This document shows positions 24,893 through 33,772 of a stretch of 64,000 nt of DNA, piece by piece. The stretch is from Bacteroidales bacterium. GTDB lineage: Bacteria; Bacteroidota; Bacteroidia; Bacteroidales; P3. The stretch lies in the NCBI GenBank assembly GCA_017618625.1, contig JAFZTV010000058.1:1-64000 (forward strand). Reading direction: 5' to 3'. The translations under genes were made by a program, and so were the position numbers. The notes under the pieces are model-generated. The model ran no database searches. It was given only the letters and a program-made list of their open reading frames with translations, and was not told the origin of the DNA. Numbering within the stretch: position 1 is the stretch's first letter; each line of letters starts with the position of its first letter.

Positions 24893-27358
24893 TTGGAGAC
24901 GACACTTTTCGCCGATATAATACTGCCGCTGCACCTACGTAGCACCTTCACCTACAGGATACCGACTGAGTATGCGGGGATGGTGGAAGCCGGGCAAAGG
25001 GTGATAGTGCAGTTCGGAGCAAAGAAGCTGTATTCGGGGCTTGTGAGGAGGGTGCACAGCGAGGTGCCGAAGTATCAGGTGAAATACATCCTCTCGGTGG
25101 TGGACACAAAGCCAATAGTGGAAGAGCGACAGTTCAGGCTTTGGGAATGGATGTCGAGGTACTACATGTGCTACATAGGCGACGTGATGGCGGTGGCGCT
25201 GCCATCGATACTGAGGCTGGCGAGCGAGTCGATGGTGACGATACACCCCGACTATGACGGAGAGCTGTCGAGCCTGACGGACAAGGAGTTGCGGATAGTG
25301 CAGCTGCTAAGCGAGCATCCGGTGATGAAGGTGAACGACATAAGCGTGGCTATCTCGATACAGAAAATCATGCCTGTGATAAACGGGATGATAGAGAGGG
25401 GCATACTGATTATGGACGAGGACCTGCAACAGCGGTTCAAGCCAGCGAAGGCGACATATCTGACGCTGGCGGCGAAATACCAAGACGATGGAGAGGCGAA
25501 ACGCCTGTTTGACGAGTTAGAGAAGAAAAAGAGCAGCGCCAAACAGTTGGGGCTGATGCTGAGGTTTATGCAGCTTTCGGGCTTCGGAAAAAAGGCGGTG
25601 GCAAAGAAAGAGCTGGCCGGAGAGGATGGATTCTCGGCGTCGTCGCTGGCGACACTCATAAAGAACGGTGTGATAGTGGCGGAAGAGCGTACGGCAAGCA
25701 GGTTGAAACACTACGAGAAGGTGACTTCGCCCGACACTATAGAGCTGAACGAAGAGCAGCAGGCGTCCTATGAGACGATAGTGAAGCAGGATGGTGTGAC
25801 TCTGCTGCACGGTGTGACGTCGAGCGGAAAGACCGAGGTGTATATCAAACTCATTCAAGAGACTATAAGGCAAGGACGCCAGGCGTTGTTCCTGCTGCCA
25901 GAGATAGCGCTGACGTCGCAGATAATAAACCGGCTGAGGAAATATTTCGGAGACAGCGTGGGAGTGTACCATTCGCGATTCAGCCCAAGCCAGAGGGCAG
26001 AGGTGTGGAGTCGCACCTTCAGCGAGGAGCCAGAGAAGCGGTTTAACGTGCTGCTGGGTGCGAGAAGTGCTATATTCCTGCCTTTCAGAGACCTGGGGCT
26101 TGTGATAGTTGACGAGGAGCATGACAGCTCGTATAAGCAATATGAGCCTGCACCGCGATACAACTGCCGAGACAGCGCGGTGTATCTGGCGAACCTGTGG
26201 AAGGCACGGACGGTGTTGGGGAGTGCGACGCCGAGCATAGAATCGTACTACAACGCACAGACGGGCAAATATGCACTGGTGGAGATGAAACACCGCTACG
26301 GAGGGCTTCAGCTGCCAGAGGTGCTGTGTGTAGATATGAAAGACGCCACGCGGAAGAAAGAGGTAACGGGATACTTCTCGAACTTTCTGTCGGAACACAT
26401 ACGTGAGGCGCTGGATAACAAGGAGCAGGTGATACTGTTCCAGAACAGACGCGGATACTCGCTGCGCATAGAGTGCGAGGAATGCCACTGGACGCCGCAA
26501 TGCCAACACTGCGACGTGTCGCTGGTTTACCACAGGAGTACGAACTCGCTGAGGTGCCACTACTGCGGGTATTCGATAGCGATGCCGACGGAGTGTCCGG
26601 TGTGCGGGAACCCCAACCTGAAGACAAAAGGGTTCGGGACGGAACGGATAGAGGACGAGATTGCCCAGCTGTTTCCGTCGGCACGAGTGGCACGCATGGA
26701 CCTGGACACGACGATGGCAAGGAACCGGCACCTGGAGATAATCACCGACTTCGAAGACCGCAAGACAGACATACTGGTAGGGACGCAGATGGTGACGAAA
26801 GGACTGGACTTCGACAACGTGAGCGTGGTGGGCATACTTTCGGCGGACAACTTGATAAACTTCCCGGACTTCAGGTCGTTTGAAAGGAGTTTCCAGCAGA
26901 TGATGCAGGTGGCGGGCCGAGCAGGCCGGCACGGGAAACGAGGTAAGGTGATAATACAAACCTACAACCCCTGGCACCAGGCGGTGAGGAACGTGATGGA
27001 CAACAACTACGCCGAGATGTACAGAAGCCAGATAACGGAGAGACGAGTGTTCAGATACCCGCCGTTCAGCAAGCTGATAGAGATAACGTTGCGTCACAGA
27101 GAACAGGATGTGCTGAACAACGCGTCAGCGAACTTTGCCTTCCGCCTGAGGGAGAAACTGGATACGAGAGTCATGGGACCGGAATATCCAAGTGTGAGCC
27201 GCATCAGAGGGCTTTACATAAAGCGAGTGATTGTGAGGGTGGAGCCGACGGACAGCATATCGGCTGTAAAACAGATAATAGAGGCGGTCACCGACCAGAC
27301 GCTGGCCGAGAAGGAGTTCCACTCGGTGAAGATACACTTCGACGCGGACCCGCAATAA
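24893..27358 (+). CDS. priA: Primosomal protein N' (PriA helicase)
   Basis: PriA restarts stalled replication forks as a 3'-5' DNA helicase. The sequence has the DNA-binding domain (LPLHLRSTFTYRIPTEYAGM), Walker A GVTSSGKTEVY near residue 310, VIVDEEHDSSYK (DEAH-type box), a zinc region with paired Cys (CEECHWTPQCQHCDV, LRCHYCGY, CPVCG), and the C-terminal helicase motif QMMQVAGRAGRHGKRGKVII. No ATG start exists; TTG codons lie at 24863, 24887 and 24893. I chose 24893 because the family sequence begins just after it and a promoter box overlaps 24863. Confidence 0.95.
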   Translation: METTLFADIILPLHLRSTFTYRIPTEYAGMVEAGQRVIVQFGAKKLYSGLVRRVHSEVPKYQVKYILSVVDTKPIVEERQFRLWEWMSRYYMCYIGDVMAVALPSILRLASESMVTIHPDYDGELSSLTDKELRIVQLLSEHPVMKVNDISVAISIQKIMPVINGMIERGILIMDEDLQQRFKPAKATYLTLAAKYQDDGEAKRLFDELEKKKSSAKQLGLMLRFMQLSGFGKKAVAKKELAGEDGFSASSLATLIKNGVIVAEERTASRLKHYEKVTSPDTIELNEEQQASYETIVKQDGVTLLHGVTSSGKTEVYIKLIQETIRQGRQALFLLPEIALTSQIINRLRKYFGDSVGVYHSRFSPSQRAEVWSRTFSEEPEKRFNVLLGARSAIFLPFRDLGLVIVDEEHDSSYKQYEPAPRYNCRDSAVYLANLWKARTVLGSATPSIESYYNAQTGKYALVEMKHRYGGLQLPEVLCVDMKDATRKKEVTGYFSNFLSEHIREALDNKEQVILFQNRRGYSLRIECEECHWTPQCQHCDVSLVYHRSTNSLRCHYCGYSIAMPTECPVCGNPNLKTKGFGTERIEDEIAQLFPSARVARMDLDTTMARNRHLEIITDFEDRKTDILVGTQMVTKGLDFDNVSVVGILSADNLINFPDFRSFERSFQQMMQVAGRAGRHGKRGKVIIQTYNPWHQAVRNVMDNNYAEMYRSQITERRVFRYPPFSKLIEITLRHREQDVLNNASANFAFRLREKLDTRVMGPEYPSVSRIRGLYIKRVIVRVEPTDSISAVKQIIEAVTDQTLAEKEFHSVKIHFDADPQ

Positions 27359-27365
27359 AAAAAAA

Positions 27366-27391
27366 CGTCGCGACAGATTAGAGTCACGACG
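27366..27391. terminator. Bidirectional terminator between priA and the barrel gene
   Basis: CGTCGCGAC and GTCACGACG form a 9-bp stem with one mismatch around an 8-nt loop. It is followed by a T9 run on the minus strand and by TTTTTCTTTT a little further on the plus strand, so it can serve both converging genes. Confidence 0.7.
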
Positions 27392-27418
27392 CACTATGAT
27401 TTTTCTTTTAGAGCAAGA

Positions 27419-28204
27419 CTATCTACGGCCGCGGTAGCGGGCTTTTTCGTGGATGGGGATGTAGTAGCCGAAGGAGAGCATGTAGGTCATGTTGTTGCCT
27501 CCGGGTACGGTTACATCCATCTTCTCGTCGCCCGTCACCTGCTGTTCTATGATGTGCAAGGCGTCATCCTCGGGGGCGATGGGCACAAAGCCGAAGTCGA
27601 AGATGAAGTCGAGCATGAACTGACGGTAGTGGTAGCCGAGAGCGACAATGGCGTCGGCATCGAAACGGCGGATATAGGAGAATGCCTTGCGAGGGGCATA
27701 GTCGTTAATGGAGAAGTTGTCGTAGTTGGCGTTGGCGTGAGGGTTGTAGGGGGAGACGATACGGTTGCGGTAGGTGCCGAAGAGACCGGCGCTGAAGGCG
27801 GGACCGAACATGAAGTTGATGTAGTGGCCGGCGCGCTTGACGGGTATCTCGTACTTGAAGCCGAGAAGGATGGGTATCTGAGCGTAGTAGGTATGGTAGT
27901 AGGACTCGCGGATGGTGAGGTTGTTGTCCTCGTTGATAAGTTCCTGGAGGTTGCCGCCGCTGCGACGGAAGTTGACACCGAACTGAAGGTAGAGGTTGGT
28001 GTTCCAAGCAATCTTGGCGTTCTCAAAGCCGTAGTCGACAAATATTCCTGCGGCACCGCCGAAGACGGGGGAGACGGAGGAAATGTCGTCAAATATATGA
28101 GATGCACCGGCTCCCACTCTGAAACCGTAGCGGGCCCATTGGGCCTGTAAGGAGAGGCTTGCGATGAGGAGCAGTGCCGCTGTCAGTATTATTCGCTTCA
28201 TCAA
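27419..28204 (-). CDS. Outer-membrane beta-barrel protein (PorT-like)
   Basis: The 261 residues have a signal peptide (MKRIILTAALLLIASLSLQA), then alternating amphipathic strands such as YGFRVGAGASHIFDD, WNTNLYLQFGVNFRRSGGNL, YYAQIPILLGFKYEI and INFMFGPAFSAGLFG, with an aromatic near the C-terminus (MLSFGYYIPIHEKARYRGRR). This pattern fits the PorT/OmpW-like barrels of Bacteroidota; PorT itself serves type IX secretion, but the assignment to that function is not certain. Transcription is convergent with priA. Confidence 0.75.
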   Translation of the reverse strand: MMKRIILTAALLLIASLSLQAQWARYGFRVGAGASHIFDDISSVSPVFGGAAGIFVDYGFENAKIAWNTNLYLQFGVNFRRSGGNLQELINEDNNLTIRESYYHTYYAQIPILLGFKYEIPVKRAGHYINFMFGPAFSAGLFGTYRNRIVSPYNPHANANYDNFSINDYAPRKAFSYIRRFDADAIVALGYHYRQFMLDFIFDFGFVPIAPEDDALHIIEQQVTGDEKMDVTVPGGNNMTYMLSFGYYIPIHEKARYRGRR

Positions 28205-28250
28205 AAAATGTTACTGTTTGAAGTGTATATAGTGCGCTTATAATGAACCG

Positions 28251-28258
28251 CAAAGTTA
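28251..28258 (-). promoter_or_regulatory. Bacteroidota -7 box upstream of the barrel gene
   Basis: TAACTTTG on the minus strand, about 47 nt before the start of the PorT-like gene, matches the -7 consensus. A TTTG box is present but 12 nt away rather than 19, so the -33 element is unclear. Confidence 0.5.
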
Positions 28259-28336
28259 CAAATTAAAACGCAAAGTGTGTAATTTTTCGCAAACTATTTT
28301 TTCAAGAGGCGCAAAACCATACTATAAAACAACTAG

Positions 28337-30541
28337 TTACAATTTACGTAATATAAAGTCGGTCATGAGCTGATAGAGGTTCAAGCGAGTGTTTCCACCA
28401 TAGATGGAGTGGTTTTTGTTGGGGTAGAGACGGAATTCGAACTGTTTGCCTGCACGCTCCAAAGCGGAAAGCATGTCGAGTGAGTTCTGGACGTGGACAT
28501 TGTCGTCGCCGGTGCCGTGAATGAGAAGGTAATTACCCGAGAGGCGTTCGGCGAAGTTGAGCGGGGAATTGTCGTCGTAGCCCTTGGCGTTGCCTTCGGG
28601 GAGAGCGAGGAAACGCTCGGTGTAGATGTTGTCGTAGTAGCGCCAAGTGATGACGGGAGCGACGGCGATGGCGGCCTTGAAGACGTCGTTGCCTTTGAGG
28701 ATGGCGAGCGATGAGAGGTAGCCGCCGAAGCTCCAACCCCAGATGCCTATACGGTCGGCATCGACCCAGGGCTGTTTGCCAAACCAGCGGGCAGCCTCGA
28801 TGGCGTCTTCGCACTCCATGTGACCGAGGTCACGGTAGGTCTGTTTCTTGAATTCGGCACCACGGCCACCCGTGCCGCGGCCGTCGAAGCAGACGACGAC
28901 GTAGCCCTTGTCGGCGAGCATGTGGTACCAGTAGTAGTCGGAGTAGCCGTAGCTGTTGGTGACCTGCTGGTTGCCCGGGCCGCCATAGACGTAGAAGAGG
29001 ACAGGATATTTCTTGCTCTCGCTGAAGTCGGCGGGTTTTATGACGTAGTAGTTAAGGTCGGTGCCAGTGGAGGTGGAGAAGGAGTCGAACTGCTTGCGGA
29101 GGGTGCCGTAGTCGGCCATCTGCTGCTGAAGACGGGCGTTGTCAACCAGAGTCTTGACGAGCTTGCCCTTGGCGTTGTAGAGAGAATAGACGGGAGCGGC
29201 GTTGGCGTTGCTGTAAACGGTGATGTAGTATTTGCAGCCTTTGCTGAACATGGCGCTGTAGGTGCCGAGGCCGCTGTGGTTGAGGCAGACTTTCTTCTTG
29301 GCCTTGAAGTCGATTTTGTAGAGGTCGGTGTTGACGGGGCTGCTCTCGTGGGAGGTGAAATAGACGGTCTGGGACTTCTCGTCGATGCCGCAGACGGCTT
29401 TGACTTCGAAGGAGCCGGAGGTGAGCTGGCGAAGGAGCTTGCCGTCGAGGCCGTAGAGGTAGATGTGGCGGAAGCCGTCGCGCTCGCTGGTGATGATGAA
29501 GGACTTGCCGTCGTTGAGGAACTGCCAGGTGTCGGGCACCTCGACATAGGCACGGTCGGTCTCGTCGTAGATGACCTTCATGCCATTGTCGTTCATGTTG
29601 GCCGAAGCGGTGTTGAGGGTGAGAATCTGCATGTGCGACTGCAGACGGTTCATGCGCATGACAGCGAGAACCTCGGGGTTCGTGGTCCACTGGAAGCGCG
29701 GGAGATACTCCCACTCAGAGCCTTCGGCGGCGACGGCATTGACCTTATCACCGCCAAGCATGGGATAGAGCGTTTTTTTTGTTTCGAGGTTGTAGATGCG
29801 TATCTCGACCTTGGAGTTGTCCTCGCCCGCCTTGGGGTATTTGTACTTGTAGTTTTCGGGATAGAGGTCGCCCCACATCTGCATGGTGTATTCGCGGACC
29901 TGGGACTCGTCGAAACGATAATAGGCGATGCGCTTGGAGTCGGGACTCCAGGCGAAGCCTTTGGTTATGGCGAACTCCTCTTCGTAAACCCAGTCGGTGG
30001 TGCCGTAGATTATCTCGTTAAGCTTGCCGTCGGTGGTTATGGGGTGCTCGTCGAGGGAGGCGAGGTCCATCCAGTAGAGGTTGTTGTCGCGGACGTAGGC
30101 GACCTTGGTGCCGTCGGGAGAGAAGGTGGTGAGACGCTGCTTACCGCCGTCCGTTATGCAGCGCAGGGAGGCTTTGTCGCGGTCGTAAACATGATAGGTG
30201 GAGAGGCCGCTGTGGCGATAGATGGGCTCGAACTCGGACTCGAGAAGGATGAGGCGCTCGTTGTCGGAGAACTCGTAGCCTTCAACGGCAGGGATGCCGG
30301 AGAGGGATGAGAAGTCAACGATGGTGGACTCCTTCTGGCCGGAGGAGTAGCTGTAACAGTCGATGCCCGAGCGTGAGAGCACGGTGTAGTGCTCGCCGTC
30401 GTTCATGGAGCGGATGTTGGATATGCCTTCGGGACGGAAGGTGCCGTTCTGCCAGATGTCCTCAAGGGATATCGGTTTTGACTGAGCCAAGATAGTCGAT
30501 GCCAATGCCATAAAAGCAAGCAGGATAAAGGATTTTTTCAT
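28337..30541 (-). CDS. Dipeptidyl peptidase IV (S9B prolyl oligopeptidase family)
   Basis: The 734-residue exported peptidase removes X-Pro dipeptides from peptide N-termini. It has a signal peptide (MKKSFILLAFMALASTILAQ), a beta-propeller domain (residues about 40-480, with DGTKVAYVRDNNLYWMDLAS and YEEEFAITKGFAWSPDSKRI, where the EE pair binds the substrate N-terminus), and an alpha/beta-hydrolase domain with Ser604 in GWSFGGYLS, Asp in HGTGDDNVH and His in NKNHSIYGG. DPP IV of this kind supports amino acid fermentation in Bacteroidales. Length is typical. Confidence 0.96.
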   Translation of the reverse strand: MKKSFILLAFMALASTILAQSKPISLEDIWQNGTFRPEGISNIRSMNDGEHYTVLSRSGIDCYSYSSGQKESTIVDFSSLSGIPAVEGYEFSDNERLILLESEFEPIYRHSGLSTYHVYDRDKASLRCITDGGKQRLTTFSPDGTKVAYVRDNNLYWMDLASLDEHPITTDGKLNEIIYGTTDWVYEEEFAITKGFAWSPDSKRIAYYRFDESQVREYTMQMWGDLYPENYKYKYPKAGEDNSKVEIRIYNLETKKTLYPMLGGDKVNAVAAEGSEWEYLPRFQWTTNPEVLAVMRMNRLQSHMQILTLNTASANMNDNGMKVIYDETDRAYVEVPDTWQFLNDGKSFIITSERDGFRHIYLYGLDGKLLRQLTSGSFEVKAVCGIDEKSQTVYFTSHESSPVNTDLYKIDFKAKKKVCLNHSGLGTYSAMFSKGCKYYITVYSNANAAPVYSLYNAKGKLVKTLVDNARLQQQMADYGTLRKQFDSFSTSTGTDLNYYVIKPADFSESKKYPVLFYVYGGPGNQQVTNSYGYSDYYWYHMLADKGYVVVCFDGRGTGGRGAEFKKQTYRDLGHMECEDAIEAARWFGKQPWVDADRIGIWGWSFGGYLSSLAILKGNDVFKAAIAVAPVITWRYYDNIYTERFLALPEGNAKGYDDNSPLNFAERLSGNYLLIHGTGDDNVHVQNSLDMLSALERAGKQFEFRLYPNKNHSIYGGNTRLNLYQLMTDFILRKL

Positions 30542-30567
30542 AATGAAGAGTTGTTGTTTTTTCTAAG

Positions 30568-30599
30568 AGAAAACCCCAACCGACAAAGTCAGTTGGGGT
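30568..30599 (-). terminator. Terminator of tRNA-Ser
   Basis: On the minus strand ACCCCAAC pairs with GTTGGGGT around ten bases that can extend the stem, followed by TTTTCTCTTAG. It lies 3 nt past the tRNA 3' end and ends the tRNA transcript before DPP IV. Confidence 0.85.
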
Positions 30600-30602
30600 C
30601 GG

Positions 30603-30690
30603 CGGAGAGAAAGGGATTCGAACCCTTGGACCCCAAAAAGAGGTCAACGGTTTTCGAGACCGCCCCGTTCGACCACTCCGGCATCTCTCC
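30603..30690 (-). tRNA. tRNA-Ser (anticodon CGA)
   Basis: Read on the minus strand, GGAGAGA (5') pairs with TCTCTCC (3') as the acceptor stem with discriminator G. The anticodon loop CTCGAAA gives CGA between the stems GCGGT and ACCGT, a long variable arm (TGACCTCTTTTTGGGGTC) marks a class II tRNA, and GGTTCGAATCC is the T-loop. CCA is not encoded. It reads UCG codons. Confidence 0.95.
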
Positions 30691-30747
30691 GTATTTTCAG
30701 CACTTTAAGGGAATCGGGGAAGGACTCCCTTGTCTCGAAAACGGTTG

Positions 30748-30778
30748 CAAAGATACAACATTTTTTGAATAACGCAAT
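30748..30778 (-). promoter_or_regulatory. Promoter for tRNA-Ser
   Basis: On the minus strand TATCTTTG (30755-30748) is preceded by ATTG at 19-nt spacing, a near match to TTTG. It lies about 58 nt upstream of the tRNA. Confidence 0.6.
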
Positions 30779-30896
30779 ATTTTATTGTGATATGATATTA
30801 ACAACTGCGCGCAACGAGGCAGTACAGATTTGGCACAATAATATTTAAGGTAATGTTATTTCAACTTGAAAACGCGAACCCATAAACGAGTAGAAA

Positions 30897-31085
30897 CTGT
30901 AAAAAAAAACGCTACATTTTTTTTCGAAAGCCAAAGACTTAGCAATGAACGAATTAACCTTTTTCAAGCTTACAAAAAAGGGCAAAAATAGCACTTGTAA
31001 CAATCTATAAAACAATGGAATAAATCTACAGGTTTTGCTCACCTTTTGCTGAACTATTGCTCACCTTTTGGGTTAAGCCAAGGAA
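30897..31085 (+). repeat. Dispersed intergenic element, copy A
   Basis: This roughly 185-bp stretch shares order and wording with 57000-57180: a T-run then CGAAAGCCAAAGACTTAG, later GGGCAAAAATAG, then TACAGGTTTTGCTCACCTTT, TGCTGAACTATTG and GGGTTAAGCC. Identity is partial, roughly two thirds by eye. A 65-residue minus-strand open frame crosses it, but it has no family likeness. Confidence 0.75.
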
Positions 31086-31092
31086 AGAACCA

Positions 31093-31277
31093 CTATGGTA
31101 CGGCATCGGGCCAACGGAGGAATAACCGAGGGCCAACGGTGGAATAACCGAGGGCCAACGAGGGGAGAACCGAGGGCAGAGCGAGGAGCAACCGAGGTAT
31201 AAAAGAAGGTCAACCGAGGGCCAATGGTGGAACAAGCGAGGGCAGATCGAGGAGCAAGCGAGGGCCAACCGTGAGGC
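31093..31277 (+). repeat. GGGCCAACGGTGGAATAACCGA tandem repeat
   Basis: About eight degenerate units of roughly 22 bp with the core GAGGGCCAACGGTGG follow the dispersed element and lead to the next barrel gene. A single unit (AGGGCCAACCGTGGGC) also follows copy B of the element at 57213-57228, where it meets an hppA fragment. Between 31278 and 31360 nothing else was seen. Confidence 0.85.
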
Positions 31278-31360
31278 CGATGCGGGAAGGGCAAAAACGG
31301 AGCGAACACAATAAAACGGAGCAGAGAACGTTAAATAAGTTTAGGTGTACAGATTCGGCA

Positions 31361-31969
31361 ATGAAACGCTTCATATTAACTTTAATAGCATGCTTTGTTG
31401 TGGCCACAGCTGCGGGACAGAGGTTTGACGGTGCTATATTCGTGGGCATCAACCTGGGGCAGATTGACGGCGACAACTCGGGGAAATACACCCATTTCGG
31501 CATGCACGGAGCGGTGCAGACCTCGTTTGCACTGGGGAAGAACTTGGAGTCGCCGTGGAGGATGATTGTGGAGATAGGCGTGACCGAGAAGGGCGCGAAC
31601 AAGGCCAACACGACGATAAAGACGAACCTGCTGTATGTGGAGGTGCCTATAATGGCGAGCTACAGCTTTCTGGACGGGAAGCTGAGGCTAGGAGCCGGAG
31701 TGGCGCCCGCGATACTTGCCAAGGCGAAGGTGACAGACGCCAAGATGGACGACCCGGAGGCCGCAAAGGCCTACAGGAGGATGGACTGGCTTCCGCTGTG
31801 CGCGGAGGTGTCGTATTTCTTCGGCGGCCACTGGGGAGTGAACTTCAGGTTCAACGCATCGATGGTGTCGATAATGGACAATCCGTCGAAGGGGACATAC
31901 AGGATATTCAGGGCGAACAAGGGAGCATTTAACAACTACATAAGCTTCAACGTGGGATTCAGGTTTTAA
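31361..31969 (+). CDS. Outer-membrane beta-barrel protein
   Basis: The 202-residue product has a signal peptide (MKRFILTLIACFVVATAAGQ) and strand-like segments GAIFVGINLGQIDGDNSGKY, HFGMHGAVQTSFALG, RMIVEIGVTEKGA, LLYVEVPIMASYSF, LRLGAGVAPAILA and a C-terminal FNVGFRF typical of BamA-recognised barrels. It resembles PorT-family barrels but the function is unknown. The ATG at 31361 was chosen because the signal peptide starts there; the frame upstream runs into tandem-repeat DNA. It may be cotranscribed with nif3, 20 nt downstream. Confidence 0.8.
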   Translation: MKRFILTLIACFVVATAAGQRFDGAIFVGINLGQIDGDNSGKYTHFGMHGAVQTSFALGKNLESPWRMIVEIGVTEKGANKANTTIKTNLLYVEVPIMASYSFLDGKLRLGAGVAPAILAKAKVTDAKMDDPEAAKAYRRMDWLPLCAEVSYFFGGHWGVNFRFNASMVSIMDNPSKGTYRIFRANKGAFNNYISFNVGFRF

Positions 31970-31989
31970 CGGAAAGACGACAATTAGAA

Positions 31990-32769
31990 ATGAAAATACA
32001 GGAAGTAATCGATTATCTGAACGAGATATACCCGCTGCGGCTGCAGGAGTCGTATGACAACGCCGGGCACAAGGTGGGAGACGCAACGAAGGAACTGACG
32101 GGAGCGCTGGTGGCGCTAGACGTGACAAACGAGGTGATAGAGGAGGCCTGCGAGCTGGGATACAACCTGATTGTGAGCCACCACCCGATGATATTCGGAG
32201 GGCTGAAAAGCCTTGTGCCGACGACCGAGCAGACGCGGATGCTGGAGAAGCTGATAAAGAGGGACATGTGCGTTTACTCGGCACATACGAACCTGGACAA
32301 CTTGAAGGGCGGAGTGAGCTACATACTGGCCGAAAAACTGGGGCTGAAGAATGTGAGCACGCTGCGACCGATTGACGAGGAAGGGATGGGAGGCGGAGCC
32401 ATAGGCGAGACAACGGAAGAGAAAGACTACGAGACATTTATGGCGGAGGTGAAGGAGACGCTGGGGCTGACCGTGGTGAAATGCTCGAAGGAGAGGCCGA
32501 CGAGAGTGAAGCGGGTGGCTGTGTGCGGAGGCTCGGGGTCGTTCATGATAGACGACGCGGCAGCGAAAGGGGCAGACCTGTATATGACGGCGGACCTGAA
32601 ATACCACGACTACCAAAAGGCAGTAGGTATGGTTTCGCTGGCGGACATAGGGCACTATGAGAGCGAACAATTCGCACAAGAATTGATTTACAACGACATT
32701 ATTAAAAAATTTAGTAACTTTGCGTGCCGAATTACGAAGGCGAAAACGAGTTACGCAGTCTATATATAA
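31990..32769 (+). CDS. Nif3-like dinuclear metal-centre protein
   Basis: The 259 residues contain both metal-binding ends of the family: NLIVSHHPMIFGG and HTNLDNLKGGVSYILAEKLG in the N-terminal half, and AADLKYHDYQKA-like text (YMTADLKYHDY) with ADIGHYESEQFAQE in the C-terminal half. Nif3 (YbgI/YqfO) proteins form toroidal hexamers with two metal ions per subunit; the cellular reaction is unsettled (GTP cyclohydrolase type 2 has been proposed). This one is the short form, without the central PII-like insert of many Bacteroidota members. It precedes a zinc-ribbon gene, a pairing widespread in bacteria. Confidence 0.93.
   Translation: MKIQEVIDYLNEIYPLRLQESYDNAGHKVGDATKELTGALVALDVTNEVIEEACELGYNLIVSHHPMIFGGLKSLVPTTEQTRMLEKLIKRDMCVYSAHTNLDNLKGGVSYILAEKLGLKNVSTLRPIDEEGMGGGAIGETTEEKDYETFMAEVKETLGLTVVKCSKERPTRVKRVAVCGGSGSFMIDDAAAKGADLYMTADLKYHDYQKAVGMVSLADIGHYESEQFAQELIYNDIIKKFSNFACRITKAKTSYAVYI
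32715..32722 (+). promoter_or_regulatory. -7 box inside the end of nif3
   Basis: TAACTTTG followed by CGTGCC matches TAnnTTTG and lies about 115 nt before the zinc-ribbon gene, so that gene may have its own promoter within the nif3 coding end. No clear -33 box was found. Confidence 0.45.
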
Positions 32770-32836
32770 TTGTAGTTCAAAAGAATAGAGCGCAGTCAAA
32801 GAGATTATAAACATAATAAAAAACATATAACAGACA

Positions 32837-33661
32837 ATGGCAAAGAAAGTATCAACAAGCAAGTCGGCTAAAGAGAACACTCCGGCACAGGAGATTGTGA
32901 GACTTGACATCGATGAAAAAGTGGAACAGAGGCTGTTAGCGCTGTACACCTTGCAGTCGGTTGACTCAAAGATTGACAAGATAAAGATTATCCGTGGCGA
33001 ACTGCCGCAGGCCATAGAAGACCTGGAGGACGAGATTGCCGGTCTGGAAACGCGCATATCGAACCTGACAGCGACGATAAAAGAGACGGAAAGCGCGATA
33101 GCCACTCGCAAAAACGAGATAGCGGAACACGAGTCCATACTGAAAGAGAACGAGAAAAAGATGGACAACGTGCGCAACAACCGCGAATATGAATCGCTGA
33201 ACAAAGAGGTTGAATTCCAGCACCTTGAAATACAACTCTGCGAGAGACGCAACAAAGAGGCGAACGCGAAGATAGCGGAACTGAAACAGCACATAGAGGC
33301 CGCAAAACACCTGCTGGAAGGCAGAAACGCCGACCTGCAGACAAAGAAGGAAGAACTGGGCGACATAATTAAAGAGACCGAGAAAGACGAAGAGCGGCTA
33401 ATGAAGAAATCGAAAGAGCAGGAGCAGTTTATCGAAGAGCACTACCTCACGGCATACAAGCGCATCCGCAAAGCAGCGCACAACGGGCTGGCAGTGGTGC
33501 CGATAGACAGAGACGCGTGCGGAGGATGCTTCAGCAAGATACCGCCGCAGCGCCAGACCGAGATAAAGATGCACAAGAAGGTAATAGTGTGCGAATACTG
33601 CGGACGCATACTGGTTGACGACAACATAGCCAACCGAGTGGAAGCAGCGCTGGAGAAATAG
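32837..33661 (+). CDS. Coiled-coil protein with C-terminal C4 zinc ribbon
   Basis: Of the 274 residues, about 30-205 form a long charged coiled coil (EDEIAGLETRISNLTATIKE, ILKENEKKMDNVRNNREYES). The C-terminus holds a C4 zinc ribbon, CGGCFSKIPPQ then VCEYCGRIL. This is the CT398/YbgI-neighbour family that commonly follows nif3; structural work links such hairpin proteins to nucleic-acid or secretion-related partners, but the function here is not known. The family and length fit well. Confidence 0.9.
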   Translation: MAKKVSTSKSAKENTPAQEIVRLDIDEKVEQRLLALYTLQSVDSKIDKIKIIRGELPQAIEDLEDEIAGLETRISNLTATIKETESAIATRKNEIAEHESILKENEKKMDNVRNNREYESLNKEVEFQHLEIQLCERRNKEANAKIAELKQHIEAAKHLLEGRNADLQTKKEELGDIIKETEKDEERLMKKSKEQEQFIEEHYLTAYKRIRKAAHNGLAVVPIDRDACGGCFSKIPPQRQTEIKMHKKVIVCEYCGRILVDDNIANRVEAALEK

Positions 33662-33772
33662 TTTCAAGTTTCAAGTTTTGAGTTTTGAGCGGATAAGTGC
33701 GTTTGAAAATTAAAGCACTCAAACCTTCAAACGATTCAACATTTCAATATTAAACATTCAACCATTTCTAGA

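Noticed and set aside
25517..27097. 526-aa minus-strand open frame opposite priA
   Set aside because: Antisense to conserved helicase motifs; composition is Arg/His-rich as expected of a shadow.
28820..30310. 496-aa plus-strand open frame opposite dipeptidyl peptidase IV
   Set aside because: Val/Gly/Glu-rich shadow of a well-supported peptidase.
30845..31042. 65-aa minus-strand open frame in the dispersed element
   Set aside because: It lies in noncoding repeat, is not preserved in the second copy of the element, and has low-complexity hydrophobic content only.
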